Both the position numbers and the translations under genes were made by a program. Below the pieces are notes generated by a model, which saw only the letters and a program-made list of their open reading frames with translations, was not told the DNA's origin and made no database searches. Of a stretch of 64,000 nucleotides of DNA, positions 15,902 through 24,172 are shown piece by piece. Source of the DNA: an uncultured Oscillospiraceae bacterium (lineage in GTDB: Bacteria; Bacillota; Clostridia; Oscillospirales; Oscillospiraceae); the NCBI GenBank assembly GCA_947623745.1, contig CANQHN010000003.1, forward strand, positions 1-64,000, in the 5' to 3' direction. How positions within the stretch are numbered: the first letter of the stretch is position 1; the number at the start of each line of letters is the position of its first letter.

Positions 15902-16969
15902 TTGAGCATCAATTTTTCCGACGAGGGCTTTGGGGCTGAGCGCTACGAGCCCCTGGTGACCACCTCCCTCACCCGGGAGGACGAGGGGGAGTACTCCCTG
16001 CGGCCCAGGACCCTGCGGGAGTACATCGGCCAGGAGAAGGCCAAGGGCAACCTGGAGGTGTTCATCCAGGCGGCCAAAATGCGGCAGGAGCCCCTGGACC
16101 ACGTGCTGCTCCACGGCCCCCCGGGACTGGGCAAGACCACCCTGTCCGGCATCATCGCCAACGAGATGGGGGTGAACATCCGCATCACCTCCGGCCCCGC
16201 CATCGAGAAGCCGGGGGACCTGGCCGCCCTGCTCACCAACCTGAACGAGAACGACATCCTCTTTGTGGACGAGATTCACCGGCTCAACCGCCAGGTGGAG
16301 GAGATCCTGTACCCCGCCATGGAGGACTACGCCATCGACATCATCATCGGCAAGGGGCCATCCGCCAACTCCATCCGGCTGGACCTGCCCAAGTTCACCC
16401 TTATCGGGGCCACCACCCGGGCCGGACAGCTCTCCGCCCCCCTGCGGGACCGGTTCGGCGTGACCCTGCGGCTGGAGCTGTACACCCCGGAGGAGCTGGC
16501 CAGGATCGTCACCCGGTCCGCGGGCATCCTGAGCGTGCCCATCGAGGAGGCCGGGGCCATGGAGATCGCCCGCCGCAGCCGGGGCACCCCCCGGATCGCC
16601 AACCGGATGCTGCGCCGGGTGCGGGACTTCGCCCAGGTGAAGGCCGGGGGCGTCATCACCAAGAAGGTGGCCGACGAGGCCCTCACCGCCCTGGAGATCG
16701 ACCACCTGGGCCTGGACGCCATCGACCACCGGATGCTGCGCAGCATCATCGAGAACTACCGGGGCGGCCCGGTGGGGCTGGACACCCTGGCCGCCACCAT
16801 CAACGAGGAGGCGGTGACCCTGGAGGACGTGTACGAGCCTTACCTGATGCAGCTGGGGTTCCTCACCCGCACCCCCAGAGGGCGCTGCGTCACCCCCAAA
16901 GCCTACCAGCATCTGGGCCTGTCCGTGCCCGGCGGCGGGGCAGAGGAGCTGGAGCAATTGAGCTTTTGA
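15902..16969 (+). CDS. ruvB: Holliday junction branch migration helicase RuvB
   Basis: This 355-residue AAA+ motor pumps DNA through the RuvA-junction complex. Walker A is [13 protein letters not shown] and Walker B is [11 protein letters not shown]. Sensor 1 is [13 protein letters not shown], the arginine finger region is PLRDRFGV, and the C-terminal winged helix shows [22 protein letters not shown]. The start is TTG at 15902 with GAGGAAG about seven bases upstream. The length fits the family. Confidence 0.95.
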   Translation: MSINFSDEGFGAERYEPLVTTSLTREDEGEYSLRPRTLREYIGQEKAKGNLEVFIQAAKMRQEPLDHVLLHGPPGLGKTTLSGIIANEMGVNIRITSGPAIEKPGDLAALLTNLNENDILFVDEIHRLNRQVEEILYPAMEDYAIDIIIGKGPSANSIRLDLPKFTLIGATTRAGQLSAPLRDRFGVTLRLELYTPEELARIVTRSAGILSVPIEEAGAMEIARRSRGTPRIANRMLRRVRDFAQVKAGGVITKKVADEALTALEIDHLGLDAIDHRMLRSIIENYRGGPVGLDTLAATINEEAVTLEDVYEPYLMQLGFLTRTPRGRCVTPKAYQHLGLSVPGGGAEELEQLSF

Positions 16970-17087
16970 CCCCGGTTTTGGGGCCCCTGCGCCCCCGGCG
17001 GGAGCCGATCATTTGAAAAAATCAGCGATTCCACAGAAAAAGCGGGAAGAGATCCAGAGTTTTGAACAAAATAATTTGGACAGCCTC

Positions 17088-17116
17088 TTGACAAAAACTG
17101 TTATTTTGTTTATCCT
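17088..17116 (+). promoter_or_regulatory. Candidate promoter of the sigma factor gene
   Basis: A perfect TTGACA (17088-17093) and TATCCT (17111-17116) are 17 bases apart. The predicted start at about 17123 falls in the ribosome site of the chosen ATG at 17133, so the leader would be very short or the main start lies upstream. Confidence 0.55.
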
Positions 17117-17132
17117 ATATAGGAGCCTGTTT

Positions 17133-17753
17133 ATGCTTTTTGACCAGACTGATTTTCAGGCGCTCCCGGATGGGGAGCTCTGCCGGCGCGCCGCCTGCGG
17201 CGAGCCCCGGGCAGAGGAGGAGCTGGTCAGCCGCTACGGCCGCCTGGTCCGGGTCTGCGCCCGCCCGCTGTTTCTGGCGGGAGGGGACAGCGAGGACCTG
17301 ATCCAGGAGGGGATGCTGGGGCTGCTCTCCGCCATCCGGAGCTACGATGCCGGCCGGCCCGCCTCCTTTCGGACCTACGCCGAGATCTGTATCCGCAGCC
17401 GGCTGGCCACCGCCGTGCGGGCGGCCCAGCGGGACAAACACCTGCCTTTGAACCACAGCGTCTCGTTCGAGACTCCTCTTTTTGACGGAACCAGCGCGTA
17501 TCTGTTCTCCAGTGAAGAGAGCCCTGAGGATGTGATCATCGGCCGGGAGGCGCTCCAGGAGCGGCTGGACGCTCTCAGGGACCAGTTGTCCGATTTTGAA
17601 TCGGAGATCCTTTCCTATTATCTGGGCGGTCTGTCCTGTGTCGAGATCGCCCGCCGGGTGGGCCGCCCCCCCAAGTCGGTGGACAACGCGGTCCAGCGCA
17701 TCCGGCGCAAAATGGCGCAGTTACCCAATTCCGGCGTATCCAGCGAGAGCTGA
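17133..17753 (+). CDS. Sigma-70 family RNA polymerase sigma factor (SigH-like)
   Basis: The protein has 206 residues. Region 2 contains LVSRYGRLVRVCARPLFLAGGDSEDLIQEGMLGLLSAIRSYD and FRTYAEICIRSRLATAVR. Region 4 contains DFESEILSYYLGGLSCVEIARRVGRPPKSVDNAVQRIRRKM. Spacing and sequence resemble SigH/Spo0H more than typical ECF factors, but assignment to the sporulation sigma H is not certain. I chose ATG at 17133, preceded by AGGAG. An in-frame TTG at 17013 would add 40 residues that look non-coding. No anti-sigma gene is adjacent. Confidence 0.8.
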   Translation: MLFDQTDFQALPDGELCRRAACGEPRAEEELVSRYGRLVRVCARPLFLAGGDSEDLIQEGMLGLLSAIRSYDAGRPASFRTYAEICIRSRLATAVRAAQRDKHLPLNHSVSFETPLFDGTSAYLFSSEESPEDVIIGREALQERLDALRDQLSDFESEILSYYLGGLSCVEIARRVGRPPKSVDNAVQRIRRKMAQLPNSGVSSES

Positions 17754-17792
17754 TCGCAAATACACTGCTAAATCAAAGAGAGGGAAATTCCA

Positions 17793-18068
17793 ATGTACGA
17801 AGACAAGATCCTGGTATGCAAAGAGTGCGGCAACGAGTTCACCTTTACCGCTGGTGAGCAGGAGTTCTACGCGGAGCGCGGCTTCCAGAACGAGCCCCAG
17901 CGCTGCAAGGCCTGCCGTGACGCCCGCAAGAACGCCGCCCGCGGTCCCCGTGAGTACTTCACCGCCGTGTGCGCCGCCTGCGGCGGCGAGGCCCGCGTGC
18001 CCTTCGAGCCCAAGTCTGACCGCCCCGTGTACTGCAGCGAGTGCTTCGCCAAGATGCGCCAGCAGTAA
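17793..18068 (+). CDS. Zinc-ribbon protein with CxxC motifs
   Basis: The protein has 91 residues with four CxxC pairs: CKECG near residue 9, CKAC near 38, CAACG near 60 and CSEC near 80. It has the FYAERGFQNEPQRCKACR signature of the treble-clef zinc-ribbon family often annotated zf-trcl. It is probably a cytoplasmic nucleic-acid or protein-binding scaffold of unknown role. GAGGGAAA precedes the ATG at 17793. A terminator follows directly. Codon use is like that of highly expressed genes (GAG, CGC, AAG). Confidence 0.8.
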   Translation: MYEDKILVCKECGNEFTFTAGEQEFYAERGFQNEPQRCKACRDARKNAARGPREYFTAVCAACGGEARVPFEPKSDRPVYCSECFAKMRQQ

Positions 18069-18090
18069 TTACCAGGAGAAAGAGGGAAAA

Positions 18091-18120
18091 AATGCCGCCC
18101 GGCCGGGCGGCATTTTTTTT
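18091..18120 (+). terminator. Intrinsic terminator after the zinc-ribbon gene
   Basis: A very stable GC-rich palindrome (AATGCCGCCCGG with CCGGGCGGCATT, 18091-18114) is followed by T8. The A-run before it would also work for minus-strand transcripts. Confidence 0.9.
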
Positions 18121-18143
18121 GAAAAACGCTCCGCGCAACCCCC

Positions 18144-18175
18144 GGTTGCGGAAAGTTCCAGCCCGGAGTGGTGGA
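18144..18175 (+). promoter_or_regulatory. Operator-like motif upstream of an XRE regulator, copy 1
   Basis: GGTTGCGG, then four bases, TTCCA, three bases, CGGAGTGGTGGA. The same string with small changes is at 61281-61311 before the other XRE regulator gene in the window. Here it overlaps a weak promoter: TGGATT (18172-18177), 16 bases, TACCCT (18194-18199). Confidence 0.55.
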
Positions 18176-18221
18176 TTTTAGGGGGGAAACCGCTACCCTG
18201 ATGGGGAAAGGAGGCGTTTCT

Positions 18222-18587
18222 ATGACGCTGGGAGAAAAGATACAGAGGCGGAGAGGCGAGCTGGGCCTCTCCCAGGAGAAGCTGGCCGAGGCGGTGGGGG
18301 TGTCTCGCCAAGCGGTGAGCAAATGGGAGCTGGACGATGCGGTCCCGGACACCAACAAGCTGCGCCCCCTTGCCAATGCCCTGGGGATGACAGTGGACGG
18401 ACTGCTGGACGACGGGGCGCCGCCGGAGGGGACGCCCGCGGCGGCGCCGGTCCCGGAAAAGCCGGGCTGGTTCGCCCTGCACTGGTACTGGCTGGGGCTC
18501 ATCCCGGTGGTTCTGGGCGTGCTCCATCTGGTGATGCTGCTGACGATATTCGGCCCTGTTTTGGGTCAGATCCTGTTTATGAGGTGA
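18222..18587 (+). CDS. XRE-family helix-turn-helix regulator with C-terminal membrane segment
   Basis: The protein has 121 residues. Residues 1-65 form an XRE domain (LGEKIQRRRGELGLSQEKLAEAVGVSRQAVSKWELDDAVPDTNKL, with SRQAVSKWE as recognition helix). A proline-rich linker follows, then a hydrophobic helix (YWLGLIPVVLGVLHLVMLLTIFG, about 93-115). It is probably a membrane-tethered repressor. ATG at 18222 is chosen for AAAGGAGG seven bases upstream. A motif shared with another XRE gene (61281-61311) lies at its promoter, suggesting auto- or cross-regulation. A 42-codon membrane peptide follows six bases later. Confidence 0.8.
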   Translation: MTLGEKIQRRRGELGLSQEKLAEAVGVSRQAVSKWELDDAVPDTNKLRPLANALGMTVDGLLDDGAPPEGTPAAAPVPEKPGWFALHWYWLGLIPVVLGVLHLVMLLTIFGPVLGQILFMR

Positions 18588-18592
18588 GCTTT

Positions 18593-18721
18593 ATGGTAAA
18601 TATCGCTGCTGTTTTGCCGCTTCTGGTGCAGGCCCTGGCGGCTGTTGGGATGATCGTTTTCGGCCTTGTGGTTTTCTTCCGGGGCCGCGGGCAGGTGCGG
18701 AAGAAATATGGAAAACGTTAA
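18593..18721 (+). CDS. Small membrane protein of 42 residues
   Basis: An ATG at 18593 with GAGGTGAG just upstream opens a 42-codon frame ending in TAA at 18719-18721. It encodes one hydrophobic helix (VLPLLVQALAAVGMIVFGLVVFF) and a basic tail (RGRGQVRKKYGKR). It starts six bases after the XRE regulator stop, so the two are probably one operon. I do not recognise a family. It could partner the regulator's membrane helix. Confidence 0.6.
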   Translation: MVNIAAVLPLLVQALAAVGMIVFGLVVFFRGRGQVRKKYGKR

Positions 18722-18738
18722 AAAACTGAAATTCTCCA

Positions 18739-18767
18739 TTGCAAAAGGGCGAAGGGTGGGATATACT
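18739..18767 (+). promoter_or_regulatory. Promoter of the DUF1858 gene
   Basis: TTGCAA (18739-18744) and TATACT (18762-18767) with a 17-base spacer lie 36 bases before the ATG. Confidence 0.8.
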
Positions 18768-18802
18768 ATCCCTATCACAAGAACAAATGGAGGAATCCTG
18801 TT

Positions 18803-19000
18803 ATGACCATCACCAAAGACACCGTCATCGGTGACATCCTCACCATCGCCCCCCAGACCGCGCCCCTGTTTCTGAGCATCGGGATGCACTGTCTGGGCTG
18901 CCCCGCCTCCCGCGGCGAGACCGTGGAGGAGGCCTGCATGGTCCACGGCGTCGACCCCGAGGAGCTGTTGGCGGAAGTCAACGCCATGATCACCGAGTAA
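18803..19000 (+). CDS. DUF1858 domain protein (hybrid-cluster-associated redox disulfide)
   Basis: The protein has 65 residues and matches the DUF1858 / TIGR03980 family. It has the conserved start ITKDTVIGDIL, the phrase GMHCLGCPASRGETVEEAC, whose CxxC is the putative redox-active or metal-binding pair, and a C-terminal helix. Family members often accompany the hybrid cluster protein, but no hcp gene is present here. A flavodoxin-like oxidoreductase follows after a hairpin. Confidence 0.85.
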   Translation: MTITKDTVIGDILTIAPQTAPLFLSIGMHCLGCPASRGETVEEACMVHGVDPEELLAEVNAMITE

Positions 19001-19010
19001 ACCAACAAAA

Positions 19011-19036
19011 GGGGCGGCGCAGGCCGCCTCTTTTCT
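19011..19036 (+). terminator. Terminator after the DUF1858 gene
   Basis: GGGGCGGC (19011-19018), loop GCAG, GCCGCCTC (19023-19030) with one G-T pair, then TTTTCTTC. Confidence 0.75.
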
Positions 19037-19059
19037 TCATCAAGAGCAGGAGGAGCGCT

Positions 19060-19650
19060 ATGAAATATACGATCTTGATGGGCAGCCCCCACCATAAGGG
19101 GAACACCGCCGCCCTGCTGGCCCCCTTTATGGACGAGAACGAGCTGATGGGCATCGAGCAGGACGTGATCTGGCTCTACGACCGGGATATCCGGCCCTGT
19201 AAGGGCTGCAAGGCCTGCCAGGACGCGAAGGGCAGCCTGGGCTGCGTCCAGGACGACGACTTCCAGGCCATCTTCGACTCCATCCAGACCAGCGACGTCA
19301 TCATCTTCGCCACCCCCATCTACTCCTGGTACTGCACCGCCCCCATGAAGGCCCTGATGGACCGGCTCATCTACGCCGGGTGCAAGTACTACGGGAAGGA
19401 GAAACAGCCCTCCGCGTTTTTCATGAAGCAGGTGGCCACCATCGCCACCTGCGGCTACCCCACGGAGAACGGCGCCGGGCTGTGGGAGGAGGGCCTGAAG
19501 CGCTGGTGTGAGCACGCCGAGATGGACTACCTGGGCATTTTCTGCCGCCGGGACAGGGGCAGGCCGGAGGAGTTCACAGGCGAGGACGTGGAGACCGACG
19601 TCCGGGACTTCGCCCACGCCCTGTACATCATGGTGGGGCACTCCATGTGA
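19060..19650 (+). CDS. Flavodoxin-like NAD(P)H-dependent FMN oxidoreductase
   Basis: This is a 196-residue flavoprotein of the NADPH-dependent FMN reductase / iron-sulfur flavoprotein group. The N-terminal phosphate-binding loop is LMGSPHHKGNTAAL. The cysteine-rich segment CKGCKACQDAKGSLGC (about residues 47-62) could bind an Fe-S cluster. FATPIYSWYCTAPMKALMDR is the conserved flavin-contacting strand-helix. The physiological electron acceptor is unknown. The stop at 19648-19650 is two bases before the trmK start. Confidence 0.82.
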   Translation: MKYTILMGSPHHKGNTAALLAPFMDENELMGIEQDVIWLYDRDIRPCKGCKACQDAKGSLGCVQDDDFQAIFDSIQTSDVIIFATPIYSWYCTAPMKALMDRLIYAGCKYYGKEKQPSAFFMKQVATIATCGYPTENGAGLWEEGLKRWCEHAEMDYLGIFCRRDRGRPEEFTGEDVETDVRDFAHALYIMVGHSM

Positions 19651-19651
19651 T

Positions 19652-20368
19652 ATGGAGCGCAGGCTGGAACTGACCCCCCGCCTGCGGGCGGTGGCCTCCC
19701 TGGTGCCCCGGGGGGCGCGGCTGGCCGACGTGGGCACCGACCACGCCTACCTGCCGGTGAGCCTGCTGCTGGAGGGGCGCATCCCCGGCGCCATAGCCGC
19801 CGACCTGCGCCCCGGACCCCTGGACCGGGCCCGGGACACCGCCCGGATCTACGGCTGCACGGACCGGATCTCCTTCCGCCTGTGCGACGGGCTGACCGGC
19901 ATCCGGCCGGGGGAGGCGGACGCGGTGTCCATCGCCGGCATGGGCGGGGAGACCATCGCGGCGATCCTGTCCGCCGCAGAGTGGGTAAAGGAGAAACGCT
20001 TGCCGCTGATCCTCCAGCCCATGACCGCCCAGCCGGAGCTGCGCCGGTGGCTGACGCGGAATGGGTATGCCATCCTGGAGGAAAAGCTGGCCCAGGAGGG
20101 GGAGCTGATCTACGTGATCCTCTCCGCCCGGGCCGGGGAGAGCGCCCCCATGGGCTCCGCCGAGGAGTGGGCCGGGCGGCAGTTCCCCGGCATGGACGCC
20201 CCCCTGCGGGGGGCCTATCTGGACCACCTGCTCCGAAAGGCCGGACGGGCCCTGGAGGGGATGGCCCGGAGCAGGATGGGGAGAGAGCTCCCCGGCTATC
20301 ACGAGCTGGAGCAGGTCTATGAGGGCCTGCTGGAGATGAAAAAGGAGTGGGAGCAGTGGCTTCGGTAA
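19652..20368 (+). CDS. trmK: tRNA (adenine22-N1)-methyltransferase
   Basis: The 238-residue class I SAM methyltransferase of the TrmK family modifies N1 of A22 in tRNA. The SAM motif is LADVGTDHAYLPVSLL. The catalytic-site signature is VSIAGMGGETIAAIL, followed by LILQPMTAQPELRRWL. The C-terminal third is a coiled-coil arm (YLDHLLRKAGRALEGM). Length fits. The order trmK then Nif3-like gene is conserved in Firmicutes. The stop overlaps the start of the next gene by 13 bases. Confidence 0.92.
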   Translation: MERRLELTPRLRAVASLVPRGARLADVGTDHAYLPVSLLLEGRIPGAIAADLRPGPLDRARDTARIYGCTDRISFRLCDGLTGIRPGEADAVSIAGMGGETIAAILSAAEWVKEKRLPLILQPMTAQPELRRWLTRNGYAILEEKLAQEGELIYVILSARAGESAPMGSAEEWAGRQFPGMDAPLRGAYLDHLLRKAGRALEGMARSRMGRELPGYHELEQVYEGLLEMKKEWEQWLR

Positions 20369-21153
20369 AAGAGGTGTACCGGCGCCTGGACACCTGGGCG
20401 CCCTTTGAGACCCAGGAGGGGTTCGACAACGCCGGGTTCCTGGTGGGGCACGGGGAGCGGGAGGTCACCGGCATCCTGGTGGCCCTGGATATCACCCCCC
20501 AGGTGGCGGAGGAGGCCGCGGAGCGGGGCTGTAACCTGATCGTGGCCCACCACCCGGTGATCTTCGACCCGGTGAGGGCCCTGACGGACGAGAGCGGCAC
20601 CGGCCGCCTGCTGCTGGCCCTGGCGGAGCGGGGGATCGCGGCCATCTGCGCCCACACCAACCTGGACGCCGCCCAGGGCGGAGTCAACGACTGTCTGGCC
20701 CAGGCCCTGCTGCTGGATCAGGTCGAGCTGCTGGAGCAGTCCGGCGTGGACCGGGAGGGCCGCCCCTACGGCATCGGCCGGGTGGGATTGGCCCACGCCG
20801 CCGGCTGCGGCGCGGCGGAGTACGCCCGGTTCGTGAAGGGACAGCTGGGCGCCGCCAGTGTGCGCTACGTGGACGGGGGAAGGCCCGTCCGCAGAGTGGC
20901 GGTGGGGGGAGGCTCCTGCGGCTCCATGCTGCTGGACGCGGTCCGCGCCGGGTGCGACACCTTCGTCACCGCCGACGTGAAGTACAACGTCTTTCTGGAG
21001 GCCAGGGAGCTGGGGATCAGCCTGATGGACGCCGGCCACTTCGCCACCGAGGACGTGGTGTGCCCGGCCCTGGTGGAGTTCCTGCGGGGAGAGTTTTTGG
21101 ACGTGCCCGTCCTGCGCTCCGCCGTCCACCGGGAGGTCTACCGCCAGGCCTAG
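20356..21153 (+). CDS. Nif3-like dinuclear metal-centre protein
   Basis: The 265-residue protein of the Nif3/YqfO/DUF34 family forms hexameric rings with a two-metal site. Metal-ligand motifs are visible: VAHHPVIFDPVR, CAHTNLDAAQGGVND and, near the C-terminus, DAGHFATEDVV. This is the short form without the inserted PII-like domain. GTG at 20356 is preferred because AAAGGAG at 20341-20347 is eight bases away. The GTG at 20347 lies inside that site. A role as a GTP cyclohydrolase-like hydrolase has been proposed for relatives, but the substrate is unsettled. Confidence 0.88.
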   Translation: MASVKEVYRRLDTWAPFETQEGFDNAGFLVGHGEREVTGILVALDITPQVAEEAAERGCNLIVAHHPVIFDPVRALTDESGTGRLLLALAERGIAAICAHTNLDAAQGGVNDCLAQALLLDQVELLEQSGVDREGRPYGIGRVGLAHAAGCGAAEYARFVKGQLGAASVRYVDGGRPVRRVAVGGGSCGSMLLDAVRAGCDTFVTADVKYNVFLEARELGISLMDAGHFATEDVVCPALVEFLRGEFLDVPVLRSAVHREVYRQA

Positions 21154-21173
21154 CGGAGGAAAACAGAAAAAAG

Positions 21174-21207
21174 GTGCGCCTGTCCGTGAGGACAGGCGCC
21201 CTTTTTT
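21174..21207. terminator. Bidirectional terminator between the Nif3-like gene and rnpB
   Basis: GCGCCTGTCC (21176-21185), loop GTGA, GGACAGGCGC (21190-21199), then CCTTTTTT on the plus strand. A6 before the stem gives a U-tract on the minus strand. It can end both converging transcripts. Confidence 0.9.
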
Positions 21208-21217
21208 GTCAATGTGC

Positions 21218-21571
21218 AAGTAAGCCTGTAAGCCGGGTTCTGTCTTTCAAGACAGCCATCTATCTCGACGCACTGTTGCCAGTACGCTCAAGCCGCCTCC
21301 CCGGGACGGCCGGGCCGGCCTGTGTGTCCCTCCACGGCGTTGCTCCGGATAGAGTTTACAGCAATGGACGCTTCCACGCCATTGGGTGGGCTCTTACCCC
21401 ACCTTTCCACCCTTGCTGGGCGCGGCGGAGCCCCGCCCAGCGGTATATCTCTGTTGCACTTTTCCTAGGGTCGCCCCCGGCGGGTGTTACCCGTTATCCT
21501 TGCCCTGCGGAGCCCGGACTTTCCTTACAGCCGGGCCTTTCGCCCCGGCCGCGCGGCTGTCCAGCTTACTT
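21218..21571 (-). ncRNA. rnpB: RNase P RNA, bacterial class A
   Basis: Read on the minus strand, this is the catalytic RNA that matures tRNA 5' ends. The universal GGAAAGTCCGGGCTCC block is at about 21513-21528. ACAGAACCCGGCTTA near the 3' end (about 21231-21245) pairs with it in the core. P1 is formed by AAGTAAGC at the 5' end and GCTTACTT at 21218-21225. The GAAACGG-free helices and GTAAGAGCCCACC region fit class A. A vegetative promoter lies just upstream, and a bidirectional terminator lies downstream. Exact ends are estimated from P1. Confidence 0.93.
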
Positions 21572-21579
21572 GCCCCGCT

Positions 21580-21609
21580 ATCATACCCCCAAAACGGGGG
21601 AGATGTCAA
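21580..21609 (-). promoter_or_regulatory. Promoter of rnpB
   Basis: On the minus strand TTGACA (21609-21604) and TATGAT (21585-21580) are separated by 18 bases, ending about eight bases before the predicted RNA 5' end. A short hairpin (CCCCC..GGGGG) lies in the spacer. Confidence 0.85.
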
Positions 21610-21661
21610 ATGGTTTTCTGCGCTCCGGGGAGAAAACCGAAAATCCCCCGGCTGGTAATCG

Positions 21662-21690
21662 TTGAATTTTTTTCCGGGGTATGGTATCAT
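21662..21690 (+). promoter_or_regulatory. Promoter of murD
   Basis: TTGAAT (21662-21667) and TATCAT (21685-21690) are spaced by 17 bases, 43 bases before the murD ATG and divergent from the rnpB promoter. Confidence 0.75.
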
Positions 21691-21732
21691 AATAAAGTTG
21701 TGAATCCATCACATCGGAAAGGGGTACTTACC

Positions 21733-23118
21733 ATGGCCGATATTCAGGAATATTTTGACACTCTGCGGGAGAAGCGCATCGCCGTGCTGGGCGCGGGGGT
21801 GAGCAACACCCCGCTCATTCGGATGCTGCTGCGGGCCGGGCTGAACGTGACCGTCCGGGACAAGGCCGCCAGGGACCGCCTGGGGGGCGTGGCCGAGGAG
21901 CTGGAAAGCCTGGGCGCCCGGCTGGTGCTGGGCCCGGACTACCTGGAGGACCTGACGGAGGACATCATCTTCCGCACCCCCGGCATCAGCCCCAACAACC
22001 CCCACCTGCGCCAGGCGGTGAAGAACGGGAGCGAGCTGACCAGCGAGATGGAGCTGTTCTTCCGCACCTGCCCCTGCCGCCTGATCGGTGTCACCGGAAG
22101 CGACGGGAAAACCACCACCACCACCCTGATCACCGAGTTTCTCCGGGCCGCCGGCTATAACGTCTACGTGGGCGGCAACATCGGCAAGCCTCTGCTGCCC
22201 GATGTGGCGGGGATGGAGCCGGACGACTTCGCGGTGCTGGAGCTGTCCTCCTTCCAGCTGATGACCATGGACCAGAGCCCCAATATCGCCGTGTTCACCA
22301 ACCTCTCCCCCAACCACCTGGACTACCACGGGTCCATGGGGGAGTACATCGCCGCCAAGGAGCACATTTTCCTCCACCAGGGGCCGGAGGACCGGGCGGT
22401 GTTCAACTTCGACAACCAGCTCACCCACGACCTGTCCATGGCCGCCAAGGGGCAGGTGGTCTACTTCAGCCGCCGCCAGACCCTGGACCAGGGGATCTTC
22501 CTGCGGGACGAGGCCATCTGGCTCACCAACGACCAGGGCAGCCGGGAGGTGCTCCCCCTGGCCGACATCCGCCTGCCCGGCGTCCACAACATCGAGAACT
22601 ACATGGCGGCCATCGCCGCCGTGGACGGCCTGGTGCCCGACCAGGTGGTGCGGGAGGTGGCCCGGAAGTTCACCGGCGTGGAGCACCGCATCGAGCTGGT
22701 GCGGGAGCTGGACGGGGTGCGGTACTACAACGACTCCATCGGCACCAGCCCCACCCGGACCATTGCCTGCCTGGAGTCCTTCCCCCAGAAGATTATCCTG
22801 ATCGCCGGCGGCTATGACAAGGGAGTTCCCTTCACAGGGCTTGGCCTGGAGATCGTGGACCACGTCAAGACCCTGGTGCTCACCGGCGCCACCTCCAAGG
22901 CCATCCGCGCCGCGGTGGAGGCAGCCCACGGCTACGCCCCGGGCTGCCCGGATATCCTGGAGATCGACGACTTTGCCGACGCGGTGAAGGCCGCCCGGGC
23001 CGCGGCGGAGCCGGGGGACGTGGTGGTGCTTTCGCCGGCCTGCGCCGCCTTTGACAAGTTCAAGAATTTCATGGAGCGCGGCAGGTTCTTCAAGGAGCTT
23101 GTCGGCCAGTTCCAGTAA
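21733..23118 (+). CDS. murD: UDP-N-acetylmuramoylalanine-D-glutamate ligase
   Basis: This 461-residue cytoplasmic Mur ligase adds D-glutamate to UDP-MurNAc-L-Ala in peptidoglycan synthesis. The N-terminal Rossmann domain opens RIAVLGAGVSNTPLIRML. The ATP loop is GVTGSDGKTTTTTLI. NLSPNHLDYHGSMGEYIAAKEHIF holds the conserved lysine and histidine. VEHRIELV and NDSIGTSPTRTIACL mark the C-terminal domain. It lacks the other mur/fts genes nearby, so it is a solitary murD. The ATG at 21733 has GGAAAGGGG upstream and its own promoter. Confidence 0.93.
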   Translation: MADIQEYFDTLREKRIAVLGAGVSNTPLIRMLLRAGLNVTVRDKAARDRLGGVAEELESLGARLVLGPDYLEDLTEDIIFRTPGISPNNPHLRQAVKNGSELTSEMELFFRTCPCRLIGVTGSDGKTTTTTLITEFLRAAGYNVYVGGNIGKPLLPDVAGMEPDDFAVLELSSFQLMTMDQSPNIAVFTNLSPNHLDYHGSMGEYIAAKEHIFLHQGPEDRAVFNFDNQLTHDLSMAAKGQVVYFSRRQTLDQGIFLRDEAIWLTNDQGSREVLPLADIRLPGVHNIENYMAAIAAVDGLVPDQVVREVARKFTGVEHRIELVRELDGVRYYNDSIGTSPTRTIACLESFPQKIILIAGGYDKGVPFTGLGLEIVDHVKTLVLTGATSKAIRAAVEAAHGYAPGCPDILEIDDFADAVKAARAAAEPGDVVVLSPACAAFDKFKNFMERGRFFKELVGQFQ

Positions 23119-23131
23119 GGAGACATGCGCA

Positions 23132-24172
23132 TTGGACTACGAACGAGTGTTGACGCGCCTGTGCGGCCTGTCCGCCCCCAGCGGCTTTGAGGGGGCGGCC
23201 GCCCAGGCCGCGGCGGAGCTGCTCGCCCCCCTGGCGGACGAGGTGTCTGTCACCCGGCTGGGCAGCGTGCTGGGGGTGCGCCGGTGCGGGCGGGAGAACG
23301 CGCCCAGGCTGTTGCTGGACGCCCACTTGGACGAGATCGGGTTCCTGGTCACCGGCCATGAGGAGGGCTTCCTCCGCTTCGCCCCGCTGGGCGGGGTGGA
23401 CCCCAGGATGCTCCCCGACCGGGAGGTGGTGGTGATGACCCGGCCGCCCATTCCCGGGGTGGTGGCCTGCCTGCCCCCCCACGTCCAGACCCGGGAGGAC
23501 ATGGACAAGTCCGTCCCCATCTCCGAGTCCTGGATCGACGTGGGGCTGACCCAGGAGGAAGCCAGGCGCCGCATCCCCATCGGCACCCCTGTCACCTTCC
23601 GCGCCCCCTGTTTCCCCCTGGGGGAGGGCCTGCTGTGCGGCAAGGCCATGGACGACCGGGCCTGCTTCGCCATCCTGCTGGACGCGCTGGAGCGCCTGGA
23701 GGGGAAGGAGCTGGCCGTGGACCTGTACGTGCTGGGCAGCACCCAGGAGGAGGTCAGCAGCGCCGGGGCCATCACTGCCGCCTACGGCGCGGCCCCGGAC
23801 CTGTGCGTGGCGGTAGACGTGACCCACGGTGCCACGCCGGACGCCAAGAAGGAGGAGACCTTCCCCCTGGAGGGCGGGCCGGTGATCGGCCGGGGCCCCA
23901 ACTGCACCGGCTGGATGTCGGACCGGCTGGAGGCGCTGGCCGGAGAACTGGACATCCCCTGCCAGATCGAGGTCATGGCCGGGGCGTCGGGCACCAACGG
24001 CTGGCCCCTCCAGGTCAGCCGCGAGGGGGTGGCCACCGCCGTGCTGTCCCTGCCCCTGCGGTATATGCACACCCCCGTGGAGGTGTGCGCGAGATCCGAC
24101 CTGGAGCAGACCGCCGCGCTGCTGGCGGCCTTTGTGGAGAGCCTGGGAAGGGAGGCGGAGGACCGTGCTTGA
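23132..24172 (+). CDS. M42 family metallopeptidase, paralogue 1
   Basis: The protein has 346 residues. It is a glutamyl aminopeptidase/endoglucanase-type (M42) di-metal peptidase, normally a large tetrahedral oligomer. Ligand motifs are LDAHLDEIGF (H65, D67), GKAMDDRA, STQEEVSSAG (catalytic and ligand Glu), VAVDVTHG and RYMHTPVEV (last His). TTG at 23132 is chosen for AAGGAGA eight bases upstream. It is the first of three tandem paralogues and overlaps the next by eight bases. Confidence 0.88.
   Translation: MDYERVLTRLCGLSAPSGFEGAAAQAAAELLAPLADEVSVTRLGSVLGVRRCGRENAPRLLLDAHLDEIGFLVTGHEEGFLRFAPLGGVDPRMLPDREVVVMTRPPIPGVVACLPPHVQTREDMDKSVPISESWIDVGLTQEEARRRIPIGTPVTFRAPCFPLGEGLLCGKAMDDRACFAILLDALERLEGKELAVDLYVLGSTQEEVSSAGAITAAYGAAPDLCVAVDVTHGATPDAKKEETFPLEGGPVIGRGPNCTGWMSDRLEALAGELDIPCQIEVMAGASGTNGWPLQVSREGVATAVLSLPLRYMHTPVEVCARSDLEQTAALLAAFVESLGREAEDRA

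Noticed and set aside
21386-21690. Open frames over the RNase P RNA gene.
   Set aside because: The region is fully explained by rnpB on the minus strand and the divergent promoters.
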